DNA of 48,312 nucleotides from the NCBI GenBank assembly GCA_036374795.1, contig DASUTC010000318.1, forward strand, positions 1-48,312, in the 5' to 3' direction. How positions within the stretch are numbered: position 1 is the first letter of the stretch; the number at the start of each line of letters is the position of its first letter. Shown piece by piece: positions 1 through 9,431 of this stretch. The position numbers were made by a program, and so were the translations under genes. The notes under the pieces are model-generated. The model saw nothing but the letters and a program-made list of their open reading frames with translations, made no database searches and was not told where the DNA came from. This DNA is from Herpetosiphonaceae bacterium. GTDB lineage: Bacteria > Chloroflexota > Chloroflexia > Chloroflexales > Kallotenuaceae.

Positions 1-337
1 TGCCGAATTGAGCACGCCGCTTCCTGAATATCCTCCCTGATCCCGCATTAACAGCATAGGATAGACCCGACATTCGTGTATACGCGGCTCCGATGCGTGC
101 AGTAACTATGCCATTGATCGAAGATCGGCACCTGAACACAGAGCGATGTCGAGCGACGAGCAGGCTACCTCGACATCAGGCAGCTAAAAAACCGCCGACT
201 CGGGGTATGCATAGTCGGCAAGCACGGCATCGCTCTGCTCGGATGATAGACCTTTTAGCACGGCATCCTGACTATAAGCTGTCGTATATCATCAACAACC
301 GCAACTCGCCCCCCTATCGACAAAAGGGTTCCGCTCT
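1..337. other. Stretch before radC with nested inverted repeats, no convincing gene
   Basis: No gene with family similarity is visible here. An 82-codon frame (93-341) overlaps the radC ATG by four bases but is Arg-rich, lacks a ribosome-binding site and resembles nothing I know, so I do not call it. Three inverted repeats nest inside each other: CAGAGCG (139-145) with CGCTCTG (231-237), ATGTCGAG (146-153) with CTCGACAT (169-176), and GCCGACT (194-200) with AGTCGGC (213-219). Together they could fold as a three-way junction. The 10-mer GCACGGCATC occurs twice (222 and 262 regions). This could be the end of an upstream transcript, a structured leader or chance. Confidence 0.3.
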
Positions 338-1039
338 ATGACAGACTCGTATCACATTCCGATGAAGGAACTGCCCGCCTCCGAACAGCCGCGCGAACGA
401 CTCAGAGATAACGGCCCCCAGGCGTTGAGCGACGCCGAGCTCCTGGCGATACTTTTACGAACCGGCGTCACCGGCATCAACGTCGTCGAGATGGCGCGCA
501 AGCTGCTGGTCGAGCATGGCGGCTGGGTCGGGCTGCAACGGCTGAGCTTTGAAGAGCTTACGAAGATCCACGGTATGGGGGAGGCGAAAGCGGCGCAGGT
601 GAAGGCGGCACTGGAGATTGGGCGGCGGCTGCTGCTGGCACAGCCTGAGCAGCGGCCACAGATCACCTGTCCCGACGACGTGGCGAATCTGCTGATGGTC
701 GAGATGAGCCATCTGGAGCAGGAGCATCTGCGGGTAGTGCTGCTCAACACCAAAAATCATGTGCTCAAGATCACAACGATCTATATCGGATCGATCAATA
801 GCTCGGCGGTGCGCATCGGCGAGATCTTCAAGGAGGCCCTCAAGCACAACGCCGCCTCGCTGATTGTGGTCCACAACCACCCGTCGGGCGATCCCACGCC
901 CTCGCCCGAAGATGTCGCCGTCACCCGCCACCTGATCGAGTCGGGCAAGCTGCTGGATGTGAATGTGCTCGATCATCTCGTGATTGGGCAGGGGCAGTGG
1001 GTCAGCCTGCGGCAGCGGCGGCTGGCCTTCAGCGGATAG
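338..1039 (+). CDS. radC: RadC-family JAB/MPN domain protein
   Basis: A 233-residue protein of the RadC (UPF0758) family. Residues 65-100 form a helix-hairpin-helix region (KIHGMGEAKA). The C-terminal half is a JAB/MPN metalloprotease-like domain with the metal site intact: H179, H181 and D192 in HNHPSGDPTPSPED, with the family glutamate upstream. The name DNA repair protein is historical; the E. coli radC102 phenotype maps elsewhere and the biochemical role is unsettled. The ATG at 338 gives a normal family N-terminus; a second ATG at 362 (MKELPASEQPRERL) matches the usual RadC start even better and may be the real one. It stands alone, with aroF following after a 220-bp gap that holds its own promoter. 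Confidence 0.93.
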   Translation: MTDSYHIPMKELPASEQPRERLRDNGPQALSDAELLAILLRTGVTGINVVEMARKLLVEHGGWVGLQRLSFEELTKIHGMGEAKAAQVKAALEIGRRLLLAQPEQRPQITCPDDVANLLMVEMSHLEQEHLRVVLLNTKNHVLKITTIYIGSINSSAVRIGEIFKEALKHNAASLIVVHNHPSGDPTPSPEDVAVTRHLIESGKLLDVNVLDHLVIGQGQWVSLRQRRLAFSG

Positions 1040-1153
1040 GAGGCGCGCAGGCTGTCCAAACAGCACACATCAGCCGAGCATCGAATTGATGCTACAGCAG
1101 CCGCGAAAGCTCGATACAGTCATCAACCGATGCGGCGCATCGGCTGCGCATCC

Positions 1154-1182
1154 TTGATCCACATTGTGACGCATGATACAAT
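1154..1182 (+). promoter_or_regulatory. Sigma70-type promoter for aroF
   Basis: TTGATC (1154-1159) and TACAAT (1177-1182) are separated by exactly 17 bp, which predicts a start near 1189. The resulting leader of about 73 nt contains the hairpin at 1211-1238. Confidence 0.6.
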
Positions 1183-1210
1183 GCCAGCAACAAATGATTT
1201 CGTTGTGCGA

Positions 1211-1245
1211 CCCCCAGGCAGGCCGAGGCCGCTGGGGGTTTCTTG
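1211..1245 (+). terminator. Terminator-like hairpin inside the aroF leader (possible attenuator)
   Basis: CCCCCAG (1211-1217) pairs with CTGGGGG (1232-1238), followed by TTTCTTG. It lies downstream of the promoter at 1154-1182 and ends only about 16 bases before the aroF ATG at 1262, with the ribosome-binding site AGAGGA in between. No promoter fits between hairpin and gene, so aroF transcripts must pass through it, as expected of attenuation. I see no anti-terminator or leader peptide that would show what it senses. Confidence 0.45.
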
Positions 1246-1261
1246 TAAATAAGAGGATGCC

Positions 1262-2308
1262 ATGCTGATCGTCATGGACTCGCATGCTACCGACGAGCAG
1301 ATCAAACGGGTTTGTGAAGAGATCACAGCGATGGGCTACGAGCCTCATCCGATGCCCGGACCCACGCGCACGGCGATCGGCGTCACCGGCAACGAAGGCG
1401 CGATCGTGCAAACATCACGGATTCAAATGCTGCCCGCAGTAGCCGAGATCATTCGGGTGACAAAGCCGTACAAGCTCGTATCACGAGAGTTCAAAGAGAT
1501 AGACACGATTGTGCGGGTGGGCAATGTCGAGATCGGCGGCAGCGGCATCATCGTGATGGCTGGGCCGTGCACCATCGAGAGCCGCGCCCAGTTGTTCCAC
1601 ACGGCTCAGGCGGTCATCGCCGAGGGCGCGACCATCGTTCGTGGCGGCGCGTTCAAGCCGCGCACCTCGCCCTACAGCTTCCAGGGCCTTGGCGAAGAAG
1701 GGCTGCGCTACCTGGCGGAGGTGCGCGAGGAGCTGGGCACGCCCGTGATCACCGAGGTCATGGACACCGAAACCGTGCCGCTCGTCGAGCAGTACGCCGA
1801 TATTTTGCAGATTGGCGCGCGCAACATGCAAAACTACCCGCTGCTGCGCAAAGTTGGCCGCTCTCGCCGGGCCGTGATGCTCAAGCGCGGCTTTGCGGCG
1901 ACGCTCAAGGATCTGCTGCTGGCCGCCGAGTACATCATGGCCGAGGGCAACAAGCAGGTGATCCTGTGCGAGCGCGGCGTGCGGACCTTCGACGATCACT
2001 CGCGGTTTACGCTGGACCTGGGCGCGATCCCGGTGCTCAAGTCGCTGACACACCTGCCGGTGATCGTCGATCCGAGCCACGCTTCTGGCATGTCCGACCG
2101 GATCATCCCGATGGCGCGGGCGGCAATCGCGGCGGGCGCGGACGGGCTGATCGTCGAGGTGCACCCCGACCCGGCCTTTGCCGTATGCGACGGCGAGCAA
2201 TCGCTGGTGCCGCAGCGCTTCGCCGAGATGATGCAGCAGGTCGGGCGGATTGCGGCGGCAGTTGATCGCACCGTGATCGGTCGTGAGCGCGTTTCTGCCG
2301 AAGTATAA
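1262..2308 (+). CDS. aroF: 3-deoxy-7-phosphoheptulonate synthase (DAHP synthase), AroF type I-beta
   Basis: Catalyses the first step of the shikimate pathway: phosphoenolpyruvate plus erythrose-4-phosphate gives DAHP. The 348 residues have the layout of type I-beta enzymes (Thermotoga/Bacillus style): an N-terminal ferredoxin-like regulatory domain (about 1-70) and a TIM barrel. Family signatures are AGPCTIES (about 100-107), [11 protein letters not shown] (about 127-137) and DPSHASG near 272. The N-terminal domain usually binds Phe or Tyr for feedback inhibition, but the sequence alone does not tell which. The ATG at 1262 follows AGAGGA. It has its own promoter and a terminator-like leader hairpin. 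guaB follows 112 bases downstream with a separate leader. Confidence 0.95.
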   Translation: MLIVMDSHATDEQIKRVCEEITAMGYEPHPMPGPTRTAIGVTGNEGAIVQTSRIQMLPAVAEIIRVTKPYKLVSREFKEIDTIVRVGNVEIGGSGIIVMAGPCTIESRAQLFHTAQAVIAEGATIVRGGAFKPRTSPYSFQGLGEEGLRYLAEVREELGTPVITEVMDTETVPLVEQYADILQIGARNMQNYPLLRKVGRSRRAVMLKRGFAATLKDLLLAAEYIMAEGNKQVILCERGVRTFDDHSRFTLDLGAIPVLKSLTHLPVIVDPSHASGMSDRIIPMARAAIAAGADGLIVEVHPDPAFAVCDGEQSLVPQRFAEMMQQVGRIAAAVDRTVIGRERVSAEV

Positions 2309-2309
2309 G

Positions 2310-2406
2310 TATAATGATTGCATGAAATGGTGGAACCCAACCGCTCTTGGATCAAGAATCTGGTACATACAGATGCCTGCTGTGCGGCTGCGCGGCAGGC
2401 TTTTTC
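2310..2406 (+). promoter_or_regulatory. guaB leader: -10 box and strong terminator-like hairpin
   Basis: TATAAT (2310-2315) overlaps the end of aroF; no good -35 is visible. The following leader has small hairpins CTTG-GAT-CAAG (2346-2356) and ATCTG...CAGAT (2358-2374). A 26-nt hairpin follows, GCCTGCTGTGC (2375-2385) with GCGCGGCAGGC (2390-2400): 11 pairs including G-U, loop GGCT, then TTTTTC. The ribosome-binding site AGGAGG (2410-2415) starts immediately after it. No promoter can fit between terminator and gene, so guaB transcription has to read through, which makes this a candidate attenuator. It does not match the purine riboswitch consensus. Confidence 0.5.
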
Positions 2407-2411
2407 TATAG

Positions 2412-3896
<1,485 letters not shown>

Positions 3897-4069
3897 GAGA
3901 ACCAAGAACCAAGAACCAAGAACCGGGTGCCCTCTGGGCGAACCAAGAACCAAGAACCGAGAACCGAGAACCAAGGATAACGTAGATTCTCAGACTTCCC
4001 CCCTCTCCTATGAAATGGGAGAGGGGCCGGGGGTGAGGGCCTGAACTCGACTTTGAACTCGAAACTGAT
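3897..4069 (+). repeat. Composite heptamer array between guaB and the CpXC gene
   Basis: Begins at the guaB stop with GAACCAA heptamers in phase (GAACCAA x3, GAACCGG, then GAACCAA/GAACCGA x5 after a CCGGGTGCC...GGGCG insert). A hairpin follows, CCCTCTCC (4001-4008) with GGAGAGGG (4018-4025). The 19-nt block 4023-4041 recurs inverted and identical at 24915-24933. The array then ends in GAACTCG / AAACTGA-type heptamers that run directly into the ATG at 4070. The order (GAACCAA type first, GAACTCG type last) is the same as in five other loci of this window. Confidence 0.85.
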
Positions 4070-5218
4070 ATGCCAATTTCATACGCTGAACATGTGCCGC
4101 TGACGTGTCCGCGCTGCCAGACGCCGTTCGTCAGCACCACCTATATCATCGTCGACGGCGTGGAGCGTCCCGATCTGGTCGCGCGCATCCTCAACGATTC
4201 GCTCCACGACGCGCTCTGTCCCAACTGCGGGCAGACAGGCCGGGTGCCAGCGCCGCTGCTCTACCACGACGGACGGCAGGGTCGGGTGCTGCTTGGGGTG
4301 CCGCCCGACATGTCCGAGGCCGAGTGGCGTGAGGTTGGGCAAACGCTGCTGTGGACGCTGATCGGCGCGCTGCCGGAGACGCATCGGCTGCCTTACCTGG
4401 GCGATGTTCAGGCCGAGGCTGGCCTGGCCGGAGTGGCCCATGTCATCCGCAGCGAGGCGCTGGCAGGCTCCGGCGGCGAAGAAGAGCGCGAAGATCTGCC
4501 GCCGATCGTGATCGCGATCCAGGCGCTGCTCGACGCCAAGGGTCCGGCGGAGCTGCAACAGATCCTTGAGCAGCATCCGATTCTGAACGAGCCGCAGGCG
4601 GTGGCGATCATGCAGGAGCTGGCGGCGGAGGCGATCAAGCATGGGCAGGTCGATGCCGCCGATGGCTTTGCGCGCGCCGCCGAGCTGCTGGAGCAGGTCA
4701 AGCAGATTCGCGCGCACGCGCCCACCGTCTCGGTCGCATTCGACGGGGAAGCAGCCGCGCGGATCACGCCCGAAGCGCTGGAAGAGCTGGCCTTTGCCGT
4801 GCTGCGCAGCACAACCGGGCAGGATCTGGCCCGCACCGTGGACGAGCATCCTGAGCTGCTGGAAGATTGGGCCGACGACGCGCTGGCGACCTATGCGCGG
4901 CAGGCTCGTCAAGAGGGCAAGCCACGGATCGCCGATGGCCTCGACGAGCGCCGGGCGGCGCTGCGTGAGATGCGCGAGCAGTATCGCGCGCAGCAGCCGG
5001 TCCTCGACGCGATCCAGGCCTATTTGCAGGCGGAGACAGGCGACGAGATCGAGGCGGTGGTGCTGGAGCATGAGGCGCTGACCGGCGATGCCGCCGATCG
5101 TGCGCTGGCCCGACTGGCCGAAAACACGCGCGCCGAGGGCGACGAGGCGTTTGCTGCCTTCGTCGAGGAGCGACGACGCTTCTTGCAGCAGGTTCGCGCC
5201 GCGCTGGAAGAAGAGTAG
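4070..5218 (+). CDS. CpXC zinc-ribbon protein with three helical repeats
   Basis: 382 residues. The N-terminal ~125 residues are a CpXC domain with two CxxC knuckles (C13/C16 in CPRC and C50/C53 in CPNC), probably binding zinc. Three degenerate helical repeats of about 62 residues follow (about 151-213, 241-305, 315-378), each with an E-H-P/E-A-L core and a terminal ERR/AAELL-x-x-V stretch. Similar repeats accompany large Chloroflexota and cyanobacterial proteins of unknown role. No signal peptide or membrane segment is present, so it is probably cytoplasmic, perhaps a scaffold. The ATG has no Shine-Dalgarno sequence; the heptamer array ends right at it. The exact function is unknown. Confidence 0.85.
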   Translation: MPISYAEHVPLTCPRCQTPFVSTTYIIVDGVERPDLVARILNDSLHDALCPNCGQTGRVPAPLLYHDGRQGRVLLGVPPDMSEAEWREVGQTLLWTLIGALPETHRLPYLGDVQAEAGLAGVAHVIRSEALAGSGGEEEREDLPPIVIAIQALLDAKGPAELQQILEQHPILNEPQAVAIMQELAAEAIKHGQVDAADGFARAAELLEQVKQIRAHAPTVSVAFDGEAAARITPEALEELAFAVLRSTTGQDLARTVDEHPELLEDWADDALATYARQARQEGKPRIADGLDERRAALREMREQYRAQQPVLDAIQAYLQAETGDEIEAVVLEHEALTGDAADRALARLAENTRAEGDEAFAAFVEERRRFLQQVRAALEEE

Positions 5219-5257
5219 CCGAAACCATCGGGCATACTCCACCACAATCGGTCGATT

Positions 5258-5266
5258 TGCTATAAT
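5258..5266 (+). promoter_or_regulatory. Extended -10 promoter for fabF
   Basis: TGCTATAAT with no recognisable -35. The same 9-mer occurs before mrp and acyl-CoA dehydrogenase. A short hairpin GCGCGA/TCGCGC (about 5269-5285) lies at the predicted transcript start. The fabF ribosome-binding site AAGGGAGG follows. Confidence 0.5.
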
Positions 5267-5316
5267 GGGCGCGAGATGATCGCGCTATGTTTATGTATTG
5301 CTAAAGGGAGGCGGCA

Positions 5317-6564
5317 ATGGGGAACGTACCCCGCGTGGTAATCACCGGCCTGGGCGCTGTGACGCCGCTAGGTTTAGATGTACCAACCCTGTGGGATGGC
5401 ATCAAAGCGGCTCGCAGCGGGATCGGGCCGATCACGCGCTTCGATGCTGAAGGCTTCGATACCAAAATTGCCGCCGAGGTTCGCGGCTTCGACCCCGCGA
5501 CGGTGCTCGACCGCAAGGAGGCGCGGCGCACCGATCGGGTGATTCAGCTTGCAATCGCCGCGACCGACGAGGCGCTGCGCAACGCGGAGCTTCAGATCAC
5601 CGAGGCCAACGGCGATCGGGTGGGCGTGCTGATCGGCAGCGGCATCGGCGGCATCCAGACGTTGAGCGAGAACATGGAGGCCATGCGCTCGCGCGGCCCT
5701 GGCCGCGTCAGCCCCTTCACCGTGCCGATGATGATCGCCGATATGGCCGGCGGCATGGTTTCGATCCGCTACGGCGCGAAAGGACCCAACTACGCGCCCG
5801 TCTCAGCCTGCGCGACGGCGGGCAACGCGATCGGCGAGGCGGCGGCGATCATCCGCCGGGGCGATGCCGATGTGATGATCGCCGGTGGAACCGAGGCAGG
5901 GATCGTGCCGCTGGCAATCGCCGGGTTCAACGCGGCCAAAGCGCTCTCCACCCGCAACGACGATCCCGCTGGCGCGTCGCGGCCATTCGACAAGACGCGC
6001 GACGGCTTCGTGATGGGCGAGGGCGCGGGCATTCTGATCCTTGAGCGGCTGGAGCACGCGCTGGAGCGCGGCGCGACGATCCTGGCGGAGGTGCTGAGCT
6101 ACGCCGCGACCGCCGACGCCTATCACATCACCATGCCCGACGAGATCGGCTCCGGCGCTGGCAAAGCGATGCAGCTTGCGCTCAACCATGCCGGGCTGCA
6201 ACCGGGCGACATCGACTACCTGAACGCGCACGGCACATCCACGCAGGCGAACGACCGCCTGGAAACGCTGGCGATCAAAAATGTCTTTGGCGACGCGGCC
6301 TACCGCCTGCCGATCAGCTCCTCCAAGTCGCAGCTTGGGCATCTGCTGGGCGCGGCGGGCGCGGTCGAAGGGATCGTCTCGATCCTGGCGATTCGTGAGG
6401 GCCTGCTGCCGGCCACGATCAACTACAGCACGCCCGACCCCGACTGTGACCTCGACTACGTGCCGAACACGCCACGACCTGCCACTATCAGACGAGCTAT
6501 GTCTAACTCATTCGGCTTTGGCGGTCACAACGTGAGCCTGATCTTTGGCAGCTACGAGCCGTGA
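5317..6564 (+). CDS. fabF: Beta-ketoacyl-ACP synthase II
   Basis: Condenses malonyl-ACP with acyl-ACP in fatty acid chain elongation. The 415 residues are the normal KAS II length. The thiolase-fold active site is complete: the nucleophile Cys in VSACATAGNAIGEA, the first His in NAHGTSTQAND and the second His in SKSQLGHLLGAAG, plus the C-terminal GFGGHN motif. The ATG at 5317 follows GGGAGGCGGCA. rnc follows within 65 bases, the same fab-rnc neighbourhood seen in many bacteria, but no acpP is present here. Confidence 0.97.
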   Translation: MGNVPRVVITGLGAVTPLGLDVPTLWDGIKAARSGIGPITRFDAEGFDTKIAAEVRGFDPATVLDRKEARRTDRVIQLAIAATDEALRNAELQITEANGDRVGVLIGSGIGGIQTLSENMEAMRSRGPGRVSPFTVPMMIADMAGGMVSIRYGAKGPNYAPVSACATAGNAIGEAAAIIRRGDADVMIAGGTEAGIVPLAIAGFNAAKALSTRNDDPAGASRPFDKTRDGFVMGEGAGILILERLEHALERGATILAEVLSYAATADAYHITMPDEIGSGAGKAMQLALNHAGLQPGDIDYLNAHGTSTQANDRLETLAIKNVFGDAAYRLPISSSKSQLGHLLGAAGAVEGIVSILAIREGLLPATINYSTPDPDCDLDYVPNTPRPATIRRAMSNSFGFGGHNVSLIFGSYEP

Positions 6565-6628
6565 TTTCTATTCCGTTCTGAGCTTGCCTGCCGCAGAGCA
6601 GGCAGCTCGGAACGAACACCGAGAACGT

Positions 6629-7360
6629 ATGCCTTCGGTTGAAAAATTGATGTCGGCGCTCGGCGTGCAGTTCCAGAACCCCGATCTGCTCCAGAGCGCG
6701 CTCACGCATCGCTCCTACGTCCATGAGCACTATCAAACCTCGCTGCAACCGAACGAGCGGCTGGAGTTTCTGGGAGATTCAGTGCTCAATTTCTTGACGG
6801 CACAATTTCTGTATCAGACCTTTCCACAGCGCGGCGAGGGCGAGCTAACGGCGATGCGCGCCTCACTGGTGCGCACGGGGATGCTGGCCCAGTTCGCGCG
6901 CAGGCTGGAGCTTGGCGGCTATCTCAAGCTGGGCAAGGGCGAGGAGCATAGCGGCGGTCGCAACCGCGATAATCTGCTGGCCGATGCCTTCGAGGCGGTG
7001 ATCGCGGCGATCTATCTCGATCAGGGCATGGATGCAGCCAATCGCTTTCTGCTGCCGTTTCTCGAATCGGAGGCCGCGCGCATTGCCGTACATGGGCTGC
7101 AACTGGACGACAAAAGCCGCCTGCAAGAGCGCGTCCAGTCGGAGCGCAATCAAACGCCGCGCTACCGCACGGTGAGCGCCGAAGGCCCCGATCATAATCG
7201 CGTCTTCACGATCGAGGTCCATGCGGGCGGCGATCGGCTCGGCATCGGCGTGGGCAACAGCAAGCAGGCGGCGGCGCAGGCAGCGGCACGCGCGGCGCTC
7301 GAATACCTGGATACGCTGGCGGCAGAGAGCAACGATCCCGATGGGCAGCCCGGCGCATGA
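6629..7360 (+). CDS. rnc: Ribonuclease III
   Basis: Cleaves double-stranded RNA in rRNA and mRNA maturation. From the ATG at 6629 it is 243 residues. The N-terminal endonuclease domain carries the signature NERLEFLGDSVL with the catalytic acidic residues and the second acidic cluster in LADAFEAVIAAIYLD. The C-terminal ~70 residues are a double-stranded RNA-binding domain ending KQAAAQAAARAALEYL. The frame is open upstream to 6545, inside fabF, but MPSVEKLMSALG fits the family start. The end overlaps the next gene by four bases (ATGA), so the two are translationally coupled. Confidence 0.94.
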   Translation: MPSVEKLMSALGVQFQNPDLLQSALTHRSYVHEHYQTSLQPNERLEFLGDSVLNFLTAQFLYQTFPQRGEGELTAMRASLVRTGMLAQFARRLELGGYLKLGKGEEHSGGRNRDNLLADAFEAVIAAIYLDQGMDAANRFLLPFLESEAARIAVHGLQLDDKSRLQERVQSERNQTPRYRTVSAEGPDHNRVFTIEVHAGGDRLGIGVGNSKQAAAQAAARAALEYLDTLAAESNDPDGQPGA

Positions 7361-8208
7361 GCGGCACGCTGCTGATCACCGGCGCGAGCGGCTACCTTGG
7401 CCGTGAGCTGGCTCGTCAGGCACACGCAGCGGGCTGGCAGGTGATCGGAACGTTTCGCCGCGCGCCGCTGCCGCTGGCGGGCATTCAGTGGCAGCAGCTC
7501 GACGTACGGGATCGTGATGCGGTCGCCGGGTGTGTTGCCGCTATCCGGCCTGACGCGATCGTCCACACGGCGATCACCGAGCCGAACGACTGGGCTACCA
7601 ACGCCGACGGCGCGGCGCATGTGGCGCTCGCGGCGCGGCAGCACCACGCGCGGCTGGTGCATGTATCGAGCGATGCGATCTTCAGCGGCGCAAGCGGCCT
7701 GTACGATGAAGACGCGATGCCTGAGCCGATCACGCCCTATGGCGCGGCCAAGGCGGCGGCGGAGACGGCGGTGAAGGCGCTCCTGCCGTCGGCGGCGATC
7801 GTTCGTACATCGCTGATCATCGGCGCGCAGCCGTACAAGCATGTGCGCATGGTGCTGGATATGCTGACCGGCAAGCGATCCGACGCGCTCTTTAGCGACG
7901 AGATTCGTTGCCCGGTCTTTGTCGGCAATCTGGCCGCGGCGGTGCTTGAGCTGACGGACCATGACTACGGCGGCGTGCTCAACGTCGCAGGCACCGAGGC
8001 GCTCAGCCGCTATGCGCTTGGCAGGCTGATTGCTCGTCGCTGGGGCTACGATCCCGCGCGGCTGCGCGCGATCTCGACCGTCGAGAGCGGGCTGCGGCGG
8101 CCCACCGATGTACGGCTGGATGTTCGCCGCGCGCAAGCGCTGCTGCGCACGCCGCTCCAGGGAGCGACACAATTTATCGACGCTTTGACCATCGATGATT
8201 CAGCATAG
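7357..8208 (+). CDS. NAD(P)-dependent reductase, RmlD-like (dTDP-4-dehydrorhamnose reductase family)
   Basis: 283 residues, extended short-chain dehydrogenase fold. The N-terminal dinucleotide site is TGASGYLGRELARQA. HVSSDAIFSG and the active-site YGAAKAAAE (Y-x-x-x-K) match RmlD / SDR family reductases that act on nucleotide sugars or S-adenosylmethionine subunit MAT-II-beta-like proteins. No rmlABC genes are nearby, so the sugar substrate cannot be named. The gene is coupled to rnc through an ATGA overlap. Confidence 0.8.
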   Translation: MSGTLLITGASGYLGRELARQAHAAGWQVIGTFRRAPLPLAGIQWQQLDVRDRDAVAGCVAAIRPDAIVHTAITEPNDWATNADGAAHVALAARQHHARLVHVSSDAIFSGASGLYDEDAMPEPITPYGAAKAAAETAVKALLPSAAIVRTSLIIGAQPYKHVRMVLDMLTGKRSDALFSDEIRCPVFVGNLAAAVLELTDHDYGGVLNVAGTEALSRYALGRLIARRWGYDPARLRAISTVESGLRRPTDVRLDVRRAQALLRTPLQGATQFIDALTIDDSA

Positions 8209-8220
8209 CATCGCAGCGAA

Positions 8221-8305
8221 AGAACAAAGGAACAGGGGAACAAAGGAGCAAGGGAATAACCTGGAACTCGAAACTTGCAACCTGGAACTCGAAACTTAGA
8301 ACAAC
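8221..8305 (+). repeat. Heptamer array upstream of prs
   Basis: GAACAAA/GGAACAGG-type units (8221-8255) are followed by in-phase CAACCTG-GAACTCG-AAACTTG repeated twice (about 8270-8300). Same type order as the other composite arrays. It ends about 40 bases before the prs ATG, and here a ribosome-binding site (TAGGAA) is kept. Confidence 0.8.
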
Positions 8306-8345
8306 AGGCCGGGGCAGGTGCCAGGCCCAATAATTAGGAATAAGT

Positions 8346-9317
8346 ATGAGTCGTTTTGACGAAATGCGCATTTTCAGCGGTACGGGCCATCCGGCGCTGA
8401 CTGAGGCGATCTGCTCGTACATTGGCGTGCGGCCCTCAGGCATTCACATCGAGAAATTTGCCAACGACAACATTTTTGTCAAGCTGCAAGAGAGCGTTCG
8501 CGAGCAAGATGTCTTTATTGTGCAATCGCTCCACTCGCCACTAAGCGACCGGATTATGGAGCTGCTGCTGACGATCGACGCATGCAGACGCGACTCGGCG
8601 GGCCGGATTACCGCCGTGCTGCCGTACTACGCCTACAGCCGCACCGACAAGCGCGATCAGCCGCGCGTGCCGATCAGCGCCCGGCTGCTGGCCGATATGA
8701 TCGAGGTGGCGGGCGCGAGCCGCGTGCTGACGCTCGATCTCCACGCCGGTCAGATCCAGGGCTTTTTCCGCATCCCGTTCGATGAGATGAGCACGATGCA
8801 TCTGCTGCTGCAACGGGTGCGCGAGCTTGAGCTGACCAACGCCACGGTTGTCGCGCCGAGCCTGGGCTTTGCCAAGCGTGCCCGGAACTTCGCCGAATCG
8901 CTGGGGATGCCGCTGGCGCTGGTCGAGCGCCGCCACGATCTCGACGAGGTCGGATCAAGCCATCTTAACCTGCTGGGCGATGTCGCCGGTCGGTCCTGTG
9001 TGATCGTCGACGACGAGGTGGCGACAGGCAAGACGATGCTGCGGGTCGCGGAATTGCTCAAAGAAAAAGGTGCCGATCGGCTGATCGCGGCGACAATCCA
9101 TCCGCTGCTGTGCGAGGGTGCGATCGAGCGATTCAAGCAGTGCGCGATCGAGATGCTGATCACGACCGACTCGATCCCGCATCCGCCCGATGCCTGGAGC
9201 GGCTTGCAGGTGACATCGGTCGCGCCGCTGCTGGGCGAGACGATCCTGCGCATCCACAAGGGCATCTCGGTCGGCGCGATGTTTGCCGAGGGTCACGCGC
9301 AGCTTGGCCGCTGGTAA
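8346..9317 (+). CDS. prs: Ribose-phosphate pyrophosphokinase
   Basis: Makes PRPP from ribose-5-phosphate and ATP for purine, pyrimidine, His, Trp and NAD synthesis. 323 residues. Recognised by the N-terminal FSGTGHPALTEAI and KFANDNIFVKLQESVR segments, YYAYSRTDKRDQPR, the PRPP synthetase signature around LDLHAGQIQGFF, and the PRPP-binding loop VIVDDEVATGKTM (usually VDDMIDTGGT, so slightly divergent at the MID/G positions). The catalytic-loop ERRHD segment matches the family's KRR region. The start ATG follows TAGGAATAAGT. Confidence 0.94.
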   Translation: MSRFDEMRIFSGTGHPALTEAICSYIGVRPSGIHIEKFANDNIFVKLQESVREQDVFIVQSLHSPLSDRIMELLLTIDACRRDSAGRITAVLPYYAYSRTDKRDQPRVPISARLLADMIEVAGASRVLTLDLHAGQIQGFFRIPFDEMSTMHLLLQRVRELELTNATVVAPSLGFAKRARNFAESLGMPLALVERRHDLDEVGSSHLNLLGDVAGRSCVIVDDEVATGKTMLRVAELLKEKGADRLIAATIHPLLCEGAIERFKQCAIEMLITTDSIPHPPDAWSGLQVTSVAPLLGETILRIHKGISVGAMFAEGHAQLGRW

Positions 9318-9352
9318 GAGCCTGCGATCCGCTCCCATGTGCGAGGCTGTGT

Positions 9353-9372
9353 GGCGCGTCGATCGACGCGCC
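9353..9372. terminator. Perfect 20-bp palindrome after prs
   Basis: GGCGCGTCGA / TCGACGCGCC with no T-run. It may be a weak terminator or an mRNA 3'-end hairpin for prs. Confidence 0.35.
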
Positions 9373-9431
9373 GCGCGCGTCTTCGGCGGGTCGGATGCGT
9401 CAGCTTGCAGGCACAGCGGAGGAAGAGTGCC

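Noticed and set aside
93-341. 82-codon frame overlapping the radC start by ATGA
   Set aside because: Arg-rich, no ribosome-binding site, no family likeness, and it runs over the inverted repeats; the overlap is probably chance.
1181-1252. 23-residue leader-peptide frame upstream of aroF
   Set aside because: Its ATG overlaps the -10 box of the best promoter, and it has one Phe but no run of regulatory aromatic codons.
2310-2406. Purine riboswitch or T-box before guaB
   Set aside because: GGTGGAACCC recalls a T-box sequence, but it is not next to the terminator and no Stem I is present; the purine aptamer consensus is absent.
2373-2411. 12-residue frame across the guaB leader hairpin
   Set aside because: No ribosome-binding site; it follows from the hairpin sequence and its stop overlaps the guaB Shine-Dalgarno sequence.
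3897-3957. CRISPR array
   Set aside because: The GAACCAA units are contiguous heptamers without spacers, and no cas genes are present.
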